Below, in pieces: positions 6,751-12,273 of a stretch of 12,273 bases of DNA. Every line of letters starts with the position of its first letter. Position 1 is the stretch's first letter. The stretch is from Achromobacter sp. Its GTDB lineage: Bacteria; Pseudomonadota; Gammaproteobacteria; Burkholderiales; Burkholderiaceae_B. Where the stretch lies: contig DMTA01000308.1 in the NCBI GenBank assembly GCA_003454835.1, positions 1 through 12,273 on the forward strand, written 5' to 3'. The notes beneath the pieces are model-generated. The model did not search any database. It was not told where the DNA came from and saw only the letters and a list, made by a program, of their open reading frames with translations. The position numbers and the translations under genes are program-made.

Positions 6751-6762
6751 TTTCATATGAAA
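6751..6762. promoter_or_regulatory. Perfect 12-bp palindrome TTTCATATGAAA in the divergent LysR/enolase-family region
   Basis: The dyad is exact and its centre contains the ATG proposed as the LysR-gene start (6757). It could be an autoregulatory operator of the divergent control region. No clear T-N11-A LysR box was found elsewhere in 6675-6756. Its overlap with the start codon and its short length make chance a real alternative. Confidence 0.3.
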
Positions 6763-7653
6763 TCCCTTATACGTCCGCGCGAGATGGAGCTGGTGGCCGC
6801 GATCTGCCGCACGGGTTCCGTCACCCTGGCTGCCGAGGCGTGCAGCCTCACGCAGCCGGGCGCCAGCGCCATGCTCAAGGAGCTGGAAGTCCGGTTGGGG
6901 GCGACGTTGTTTTCGCGGCGGCATCGTCGGCTGGAGCTGACGGCGGCGGGGCAGGCCTTGCTGCCCGAGATCACGCATGCGCTGGCGGCGCTGGATGCCG
7001 TGGACAAGCTTGCGCAAAGCCTGGGCAACCGCCGGCGCGAGCAACTGGTCATCGGCACGGTGTCCGCCACGGGGGCGAGCGTGCTGCCCGCGGTGCTCAA
7101 GCAACTGCAGGACGCGGATCCGCTGCTGTCCGTGGTGCTGCGCGTGGGAACCGCTGCTGAAGTCGTCGAGATGGCCATCGCGCAACGCATCGACCTGGGC
7201 GTCATCCTCGGGGCGGGGGCGCATCAGCACGCCAACTTTGAAAAGATCGCGGACCTGGGCCTGGTGTGCGTCGTGCGTCCGGATCACGCGTGGGCGACGC
7301 TGCCGGAGATCACTGTGGCTATGCTGGCGTCGGAACGGTTCATCGGTCACAGCCGGCACCTTCCGGTCGGCGCGCTGACGGCGCAGGTGCTGGAGGAGGC
7401 TGGCCTGTCTTGCCGCCCCGCGATTGAAGTGATGCAGTTCTCCGCGGCGTGCGCGCTGACGGATGCAGGGTGCGGTCCGGCTGTGCTGGAAAGTGTGACG
7501 GGGGAATATGCCCGTCGTTTGGGTTTGGTCCCAGTTCCCCTGAATGCAGGAAGAACGCTTTCGCTCAGCCTGGTATGGCCGCAGGGAAGAGGCATGAGCG
7601 GCGGCGCGCGATTCGTCAAGCATGCGCTGTCGCAAGCGCTGTCGATAGCATAA
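6757..7653 (+). CDS. LysR-family transcriptional regulator
   Basis: The product is 298 residues from the ATG at 6757 (302 from an in-frame ATG at 6745). The winged helix-turn-helix is at about residues 10-65, with GSVTLAAEACSLTQPGASAMLKELEVRLGATLFSR; the recognition helix carries TQPGASAMLKELE (32-44). From about residue 90 a LysR effector-binding domain follows, beginning QLVIGTVSATGASVLPAVL. I prefer 6757 because it leaves fewer residues before the first helix, as is usual in the family, but neither start has a good Shine-Dalgarno sequence. The gene diverges from the enolase-superfamily/Bug pair and is followed 29 bp later by the ThDP-enzyme gene in the same direction. Regulators in this position usually respond to a substrate or intermediate of the adjacent pathway, so it probably controls both arms; this is inference. 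Confidence 0.94.
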   Translation: MKSLIRPREMELVAAICRTGSVTLAAEACSLTQPGASAMLKELEVRLGATLFSRRHRRLELTAAGQALLPEITHALAALDAVDKLAQSLGNRRREQLVIGTVSATGASVLPAVLKQLQDADPLLSVVLRVGTAAEVVEMAIAQRIDLGVILGAGAHQHANFEKIADLGLVCVVRPDHAWATLPEITVAMLASERFIGHSRHLPVGALTAQVLEEAGLSCRPAIEVMQFSAACALTDAGCGPAVLESVTGEYARRLGLVPVPLNAGRTLSLSLVWPQGRGMSGGARFVKHALSQALSIA

Positions 7654-7682
7654 GTCCAAAACGCAATCTCAAGGAGACGCAC

Positions 7683-9317
7683 GTGCTGGGTTCTGAACTG
7701 ATCATTCGCTCGCTTCGCCGTCGGGGCGTCACCACCATCTTCAGCCTGTCGGGCAATCAGATCATGCCGCTCTACGATGCGTGCATCGACGCCGGCATCC
7801 GCATCGTTCACGTGCGGCACGAAGCGGCTGCCGTCTACATGGCCGATGCGTGGTCGCAGATCACCGGCGAGCTCGGCGTGGCCATGGTCACGGCGGCGCC
7901 GGGCCTGACCAATGGGCTCGCGCCGCTGTACTCGGCTTCGCAGGCGGAAAGCCCGGTGCTGCTTATCTCGGGCGATTCGTCGGTGTCGGAAGATGGCTCT
8001 GGTGCATTCCAGGAGCTGGACCAGGTCGCCATCACCCGGCCATTGACCAAGTTGTCGGTGCGTCCGCAGTCCGCGGCAGAACTTTGCCCCGCGCTTGAAG
8101 ATGCCATGACGCAGGCGCTTGCGCCTCGTCGCGGCCCTGTCCACGTGGCGCTTCCGTTTGATCTGCTGACTGTCGAGTCGGGCATCGCGGATCTGCCCGA
8201 GGCGCCAGTAGATCGGCCGGCTGTCGCGCTGGATGCGGCGCATGCGGGTCAACTGGCTGAACTGTTGAATGCCGCCCGCCGCCCGTTGGTATTGGGGGGA
8301 CCGACGAGCGCGCGGTCGCACGGCCGTTCCGCACGCGCGGCCGCGGAAGCCGCGCTGGGCCTGCGCATCATTCCGATGGAAAGCCCGCGCGGGTTGAAGG
8401 ACCCCTCGCTGGGCACGTTGGCCGGCATCATGCCAAGCGCGGATCTGATCGTTCTGGCGGGAAAGTGCCTGGACTTCACGCTGGGATTCGGCGGCACGGG
8501 CGCGCTTGGCGACAATGCACGCGTCGCGGTGATCGACCCGGATCCCGCGATGCTGGAACGCGCGGGCCGTCTCCTCGGCGAGCGTCTGGTTTTGGCGTTC
8601 CAAGCCGACCCGGTTGCGGCGCTAGCCGCGATACGGGCGGGGCAAGCGTCGGCCGAGCGTCTGGCGTGGCAGGAACAGGTGGATGACGCGCTGCGTAGCC
8701 GGACGATCCAGGCGCCGTCCGCGCCTGTCGAGGGAGCGCTGGGCCCGCGCGCGCTGTGCGAGACCGTGCAGGCATTCCTGGCGTCCGCGCCGGATCCGAT
8801 CCTGATCTGCGACGGCGGCGAGTTCGGCCAGTGGGCGCAGGCATTCTGTCAGGCGCCGGTACGCATCATCAACGGCATGTCCGGCGCGATCGGGGCAGGC
8901 GTCTGCTACGGGATCGCCGCGAAGATCGCACGGCCCGAAGCCACGGTGGTCGTCATGATGGGCGACGGCACCGCCGGCTTTCACTTGATGGAGCTGGATA
9001 CGGCGGTGCGCGAAGGCGCGGCGGTCATTGCGGTGATCGGCAACGACCTGCGCTGGAACGCCGAGCATCTGATCCAGATGCGCACCTATGGTCCGCAGCG
9101 GCTGATCGGCTGCGAGCTTTCACCGACCGCGCGGTATCACGACGTCGCGTCTGCGCTGGGCGGCGCGGGCTTTGCGGCACGCGACGTGGACGGTCTGGCC
9201 AACGCGATGATAATGGCCGCCGACAGCGGTCTGCCAGCCTGCATCAATGTATCGCTTGCGGGCGAGGCCGCTCCGGTTTTCAACGCGGGATTGATGCCGA
9301 CAACGAGCGGACATTGA
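7683..9317 (+). CDS. Thiamine diphosphate-dependent enzyme, acetolactate synthase-like family
   Basis: The product is 544 residues from the GTG at 7683, chosen because AAGGAG lies six bases upstream and the N terminus then opens the Pyr domain as usual (GSELIIRSLRRRGVTTIFSLSGNQ). The frame is open further upstream, but that overlaps the LysR gene. The three domains are the N-terminal ThDP Pyr domain (1-165) with catalytic Glu E47 in RHEAAA, a central domain (about 185-320), and the C-terminal PP domain (about 355-530). The Mg-ThDP motif is GDG (427-429) to N454 (26 residues after D428), all intact. Relatives decarboxylate 2-oxo acids, ligate aldehydes or cleave hydroxyacyl-CoA; the sequence does not choose between them. 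Acetolactate synthase of isoleucine biosynthesis is unlikely, since no small subunit gene follows. It probably processes the product of the neighbouring enolase-superfamily enzyme. Confidence 0.92.
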   Translation: MLGSELIIRSLRRRGVTTIFSLSGNQIMPLYDACIDAGIRIVHVRHEAAAVYMADAWSQITGELGVAMVTAAPGLTNGLAPLYSASQAESPVLLISGDSSVSEDGSGAFQELDQVAITRPLTKLSVRPQSAAELCPALEDAMTQALAPRRGPVHVALPFDLLTVESGIADLPEAPVDRPAVALDAAHAGQLAELLNAARRPLVLGGPTSARSHGRSARAAAEAALGLRIIPMESPRGLKDPSLGTLAGIMPSADLIVLAGKCLDFTLGFGGTGALGDNARVAVIDPDPAMLERAGRLLGERLVLAFQADPVAALAAIRAGQASAERLAWQEQVDDALRSRTIQAPSAPVEGALGPRALCETVQAFLASAPDPILICDGGEFGQWAQAFCQAPVRIINGMSGAIGAGVCYGIAAKIARPEATVVVMMGDGTAGFHLMELDTAVREGAAVIAVIGNDLRWNAEHLIQMRTYGPQRLIGCELSPTARYHDVASALGGAGFAARDVDGLANAMIMAADSGLPACINVSLAGEAAPVFNAGLMPTTSGH

Positions 9318-9325
9318 GGGGGGAA

Positions 9326-9383
9326 GTTGGTCAGCGTCCGCGATAATCACGCGCCCAAGGCGGCTGGCGGACCAACACGTTTT
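9326..9383 (+). terminator. Possible terminator after the ThDP-enzyme gene
   Basis: GTTGG (9326-9330) and TCCGC (9337-9341) can pair with GCGGA and CCAAC (9367-9376) as an imperfect stem with a large loop, followed by ACGTTTTG. It lies in the 83-bp convergent gap between the ThDP-enzyme and MFS genes. The loop and the bulge make this a weak call. Confidence 0.3.
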
Positions 9384-9400
9384 GCCGGTCCAGGAGGGCG

Positions 9401-10582
9401 CTATGCCGACGCCCGCCGCGGCAGCCACCGCCAGAACACCCCCGCCGCCACCAGCCCCAACGTTCCCACGCCAAACGACGCGCCACCCAGCGACAACAAC
9501 GCCGTCAGCGCCGACAGCGCCACCGGCCCGCCGCTCGCACCCAGATCGGCCATGAACCGCCAGATACCCAGAAACTGCGTGCGCGCGCCGGGCGGCGCGG
9601 CGTCCGCGCCCAGCGTCATCACGATGCCCGACCCGATGCCGTTGCCAAAGCCCAGCAGCAGCGACACCAGGATGAAGCTCGTCACGCCGCTGGTCAGCGG
9701 GATCGCCATCAAGCTCAAGCCCATCAGCAGCGTGCACGGCAACGCCACCCACAAGCGGCCGCGCTGGTCCATGACCTTGCCGGCGGGATAGAACACCGAC
9801 ATGTCGACCGCCGCAACCAGGCCATAAACAAGCGACGTGGTGGTGGCGTCCAGCCCAAGATGGTCTGCCCACAGCGGTATCACCACCTGACGCGACGCGC
9901 GCAGCGCGCTGATCAGCATCACGCCTAAGCCCAGCGTGGCGTACACGCCGCGATGATCGCGCGCGACTTCGCCGATGCGTGCGCGCGGTGCGCCGGTGGT
10001 CTTGGTGTGCGAGGGTTCGATGTCGGGCGCCTTGATGGCGATGAATCCCGCGCCGAGCATGGCGCAGACGGCAATCCAGTACGCGCCGTCCAGCCCGATG
10101 AAGTGAATCAGCGCCGCGCCCGCGAAGGGGCCTATGAAGGTGCCGATCCGCGTCGTGCCGCCCAGCGTGGACAGGGCGCGCGCGCGGTAGGTCAGCGGCA
10201 CGACCTCGATCATGTAGCTTTGACGCGCCAACTGGAACACCGATTGCGCGCAGCCCTGCATCAGCATGGCGAGCGCCAGCACCCAGAGATGCGGCACGCC
10301 GATCACCAGCAGCAGACCAGCCACGCTCAACAGCGCGGCGCCGGCCATGGCGCGCTTCTCGCCGAAGCGTTCGGTGATCAGCGCAGACGGTATGTTGGAG
10401 AGCAGCGAGCCGACGCCGATGAGCGCGGCGATGAGACCGGCGGCCGCAAACGACGCGCCTTGTTCCCGCGCGGTGAGCGCGATCACGGGAAGGATGGCGC
10501 CGTTGCTGATGCCGTAAAGCAGCGACGGGCCGAACGCCGGCACGGCGATCTGCTTCAGATTGAACGATTCGGGATGCGACAT
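9401..10582 (-). CDS. MFS transporter
   Basis: The product is 393 residues, with about twelve membrane helices in two six-helix halves joined by a charged loop near residues 190-215 (PDIEPSHTKTTGAPRARIGE). An MFS motif-A-like loop lies between helices 2 and 3, SNIPSALITERFGEKRAM, and a related charged loop (AGKVMDQRGRL) occurs in the second half, as expected from internal duplication. The family moves sugars, organic acids or drugs across the inner membrane, usually with protons; this sequence resembles the drug-efflux-like branch, but the substrate is unknown. The ATG at 10582 is preceded by a pyrimidine run rather than a Shine-Dalgarno sequence. The gene diverges from the HisD-family dehydrogenase and is convergent with the ThDP-enzyme gene, so shared regulation is more likely with the former. 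Confidence 0.93.
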   Translation of the reverse strand: MSHPESFNLKQIAVPAFGPSLLYGISNGAILPVIALTAREQGASFAAAGLIAALIGVGSLLSNIPSALITERFGEKRAMAGAALLSVAGLLLVIGVPHLWVLALAMLMQGCAQSVFQLARQSYMIEVVPLTYRARALSTLGGTTRIGTFIGPFAGAALIHFIGLDGAYWIAVCAMLGAGFIAIKAPDIEPSHTKTTGAPRARIGEVARDHRGVYATLGLGVMLISALRASRQVVIPLWADHLGLDATTTSLVYGLVAAVDMSVFYPAGKVMDQRGRLWVALPCTLLMGLSLMAIPLTSGVTSFILVSLLLGFGNGIGSGIVMTLGADAAPPGARTQFLGIWRFMADLGASGGPVALSALTALLSLGGASFGVGTLGLVAAGVFWRWLPRRASA

Positions 10583-10754
10583 GAGGGGAGGACGTGAGCA
10601 CGGCCGCTTGCCGTCCGCCTCGCGTTTGCGCGTGGGCCGGCCCGGCGGTCATCGGTGCGGAATCCCGTGAGTGTAGCGAAAGCGCTCGGCGCCCGGCTGT
10701 CGGCAGCCTGACAGCGCATCCGCGATTGCGGGGCGATCCCGCGCAAATGGAAGG

Positions 10755-10768
10755 GTAGGTCGGCCTAC
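10755..10768. promoter_or_regulatory. Inverted repeat GTAGG-TCGG-CCTAC upstream of the HisD-family gene
   Basis: The two 5-bp arms are perfect around four bases and lie 25 bp upstream of the longer 16-bp palindrome. It may be a secondary regulator site in the divergent MFS/HisD control region. Other short inverted repeats in the same region (10675-10686 and 10696-10715) show how easily such small dyads arise in GC-rich DNA, so confidence is low. Confidence 0.25.
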
Positions 10769-10793
10769 GCGCGATCTTGGGGTTTTTCCCTAT

Positions 10794-10809
10794 TTGCATA
10801 CGTATGCAA
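10794..10809. promoter_or_regulatory. Perfect 16-bp palindrome TTGCATACGTATGCAA, probable repressor operator
   Basis: All 16 positions are symmetric, with the centre on CpG. It stands 55 bp upstream of the preferred start of the HisD-family gene (10865), where a weak promoter (TTGGGG at 10777-10782, TACGTA at 10799-10804) would be covered by a bound repressor. Palindromes of this size and symmetry are typical of LacI- or GntR-type operators. No gene for such a regulator is in the window. Confidence 0.65.
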
Positions 10810-10864
10810 GGATTTGAAAGTGCCCTCCATCGATGAACTTTCAACGCTTGCAGGACCAGAGACC

Positions 10865-12184
10865 ATGATCCGTTATCTGAAGCGCGGCCGGACCGCCGCC
10901 GTCAAGACCGACGACGACGCCAAGGTGCGCGCCACCGTCGAAGACATCATCCGCGACATCGAAACCCGTGGCGACGACGCCGTGCGCGATTACAGCCGCA
11001 AGTTCGACAACTGGGACCCGGCGGACTTCCGCCTGTCGCGCGCCGAGATCGAAGCGGCGCGCAAGCAGTTGTCGGCACGTGAGATCGAGGACATCGCATT
11101 TGCCCAGAGCCAGGTCCGCAACTTTGCGCAGATCCAGCGCGACTCGATGCGCGACGTGGAAGTGGAAACGTATCCCGGCGTGGTCCTGGGCCACAAGCAC
11201 GTGCCGATGAACGCGGTGGGCTGCTACATCCCGGGCGGCAAATATCCGCTGCTGGCCTCGGCGCACATGAGCGTCCTGACCGCCAAGGTAGCGGGCGTGA
11301 AGCGCATCGTGTCCACGGCGCCGCCGTATCAGGGCAAGCCGCATCCGGCCATCGTGACTGCGATGGACATGGCAGGCGCCGACGAGATTCTGGTGCTGGG
11401 CGGCGTGCAGGCCGTGGTGGCGATGGCGGTGGGCACGCCCAGTGTGGCGCCGGTGGACATGCTGGTCGGCCCGGGCAACATGTTCGTGGCAGAGGCCAAG
11501 CGGCAGTTGTACGGCCGGGTCGGCATCGACCTGTTCGCAGGGCCGACCGAGACGCTGGTGATCGCGGACGACAGCGTGGATGGCGAGCTGTGCGCCGTCG
11601 ATCTGCTGGGCCAGGCGGAACACGGCCCCACGTCTCCCGCGGTGCTGCTGACCACCAGCGAACAACTGGCGCGCGCCACTCTGGCCGAAGTCGAGCGCCA
11701 GCTTTCGATACTGCCGACGGCCGGCATCGCGGCCAAGGCGTGGGCCGATTGCGGCGAGGTCATCGTCTGCGACAGCGACGAGGAAATGCTGCAGGTGGCC
11801 GATGACCTGGCGTTCGAGCACGTGCAGGTCATGACGCGCGATCCCGATTACTTCCTGAACCGGATGACGAACTACGGCGCGCTGTTCCTGGGGCCGCGCA
11901 CCAACGTCAGCTTTGGCGACAAGGTGATCGGGACCAACCACACGCTGCCGACGAACCGCAACGCCCGCTACACCGGCGGCCTGTGGGTGGGCAAGTTCTT
12001 GAAGACCTGCACGTATCAGCGCGTGCTGACGGACGAGGCCAGCGCGGCGATGGGCGAGTATTGCTCGCGCCTGTGCCATATGGAAAATTTTGCGGGCCAC
12101 GGCGAGCAGGCCAACATCCGCGTGCGCCGCTATGGCAATCGCCCCGACCTGCCGTGGTATCGGCCGGTGGAGGCCCAGGCATGA
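10865..12184 (+). CDS. hisD: Histidinol dehydrogenase family protein (HisD paralogue, HpsN-like)
   Basis: The product is 439 residues. HisD catalytic and zinc residues are in place: Q250 and H253 in QAEHG, E318-H319 in AFEHV, D352 in GDKVIGTNH and H412 in FAGHGEQA. HisD enzymes oxidise an alcohol twice with NAD+, via the aldehyde, to the acid. The neighbours are an MFS transporter and an SDR rather than his genes, so this is probably a catabolic paralogue of the kind that includes sulfopropanediol dehydrogenase HpsN; the ending [13 protein letters not shown] and the SDR partner suggest that branch, but substrate assignment is inference. I chose the ATG at 10865 (MIRYLKRG) with AGGA nine bases upstream. 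A TTG at 10814 would add 17 residues with AAGGA too close to serve. The stop overlaps the next gene's ATG as ATGA, so the two are coupled. Confidence 0.92.
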   Translation: MIRYLKRGRTAAVKTDDDAKVRATVEDIIRDIETRGDDAVRDYSRKFDNWDPADFRLSRAEIEAARKQLSAREIEDIAFAQSQVRNFAQIQRDSMRDVEVETYPGVVLGHKHVPMNAVGCYIPGGKYPLLASAHMSVLTAKVAGVKRIVSTAPPYQGKPHPAIVTAMDMAGADEILVLGGVQAVVAMAVGTPSVAPVDMLVGPGNMFVAEAKRQLYGRVGIDLFAGPTETLVIADDSVDGELCAVDLLGQAEHGPTSPAVLLTTSEQLARATLAEVERQLSILPTAGIAAKAWADCGEVIVCDSDEEMLQVADDLAFEHVQVMTRDPDYFLNRMTNYGALFLGPRTNVSFGDKVIGTNHTLPTNRNARYTGGLWVGKFLKTCTYQRVLTDEASAAMGEYCSRLCHMENFAGHGEQANIRVRRYGNRPDLPWYRPVEAQA

Positions 12185-12273
12185 TTGCGCTGCCCAAAGG
12201 ACCGGACTTCCGCCTGGACGGACGCCGCGCCCTGGTGACGGGCGGCAGCGGCGGCATCGGACTGGCGGCGGCC
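12181..12273 (+). CDS. Short-chain dehydrogenase/reductase (SDR), 5' part only
   Basis: The 31 visible codons start at ATG 12181, which overlaps the preceding TGA as ATGA, and GGAGG lies seven bases upstream, so the start is firm. After [13 protein letters not shown] the glycine-rich NAD(P)-binding motif TGGSGGIG (residues 20-27) identifies a classical SDR. Members oxidise or reduce alcohol, aldehyde or ketone groups with NAD(P). Tight coupling to the HisD-family gene indicates a joint pathway on an alcohol substrate; in known HpsN systems, SDRs (HpsO, HpsP) interconvert stereoisomers of the same alcohol. The catalytic YxxxK and the rest of the protein lie beyond the window. Confidence 0.88.
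   Translation, partial: MIALPKGPDFRLDGRRALVTGGSGGIGLAAA

Noticed and set aside
7449..7682. An N-terminal extension of the ThDP enzyme by 78 residues
   Set aside because: It overlaps the end of the LysR gene in another frame, shows no family similarity, and the GTG at 7683 has an ideal AAGGAG.
9120..10844. Long minus-strand open frame (574 residues) over the MFS gene
   Set aside because: It is a frame-shifted shadow; the real MFS frame has twelve helices and motif A.
10841..12100. Long minus-strand open frame (419 residues) opposite the HisD-family gene
   Set aside because: Low-complexity His/Arg-rich translation opposite a gene with all catalytic motifs.

Overview
The window is high-GC bacterial chromosome. 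It looks like a beta-proteobacterium of the Bordetella/Achromobacter group (Alcaligenaceae, Burkholderiales). The basis is the codon use, a stand-alone Bug-type tripartite-tricarboxylate binding protein, and the mix of LysR, enolase-superfamily and HisD-like genes typical of that group. The genus is an inference from these features, not from a search.

Left part (1-4380), mostly housekeeping. The window opens inside a gene for an alanine-rich protein with a C-terminal membrane helix (1-246, +). A convergent EamA/DMT-type permease follows (280-1152, -). A 341-bp gap carries the upstream region of rplS (ribosomal protein L19), which stands alone here instead of ending the usual rpsP-rimM-trmD-rplS operon. 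A strong terminator separates rplS from a CoA-pyrophosphatase-type Nudix hydrolase (1998-2729, +). Between the Nudix gene and the convergent rsgA lie a 17-bp tandem-repeat array and a perfect hairpin terminator. rsgA (ribosome-maturation GTPase) is overlapped by ATGA with an upstream FecI-like ECF sigma factor. That sigma gene has a Fur-box-like sequence in front of it but no fecR or TonB receptor beside it.

Middle part (4476-9317), a probable catabolic locus around a LysR regulator. To the left, on the minus strand, are an enolase-superfamily (mandelate racemase subgroup) enzyme and a periplasmic Bug solute-binding protein. To the right, on the plus strand, are the LysR gene and, 29 bp later, a ThDP-dependent enzyme of the acetolactate-synthase-like family. 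The simplest reading is uptake of an organic acid (Bug), dehydration or epimerisation (enolase-superfamily enzyme) and C-C cleavage or decarboxylation (ThDP enzyme) under LysR control. The substrate cannot be read from the sequence.

Right part (9401-12273). A minus-strand MFS transporter diverges from a HisD-family dehydrogenase that is translationally coupled (ATGA) to a short-chain dehydrogenase cut by the window end. A perfect 16-bp palindrome lies just upstream of the dehydrogenase gene and is the best operator candidate in the window. The HisD paralogue paired with an SDR recalls polyol/sulfonate-alcohol oxidation operons such as hpsN-hpsO-hpsP rather than histidine biosynthesis.

I found no RNA genes, insertion sequences, prophage genes or CRISPR arrays. 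The genes belong to known families; the interest lies in the gene combinations and the intergenic signals.
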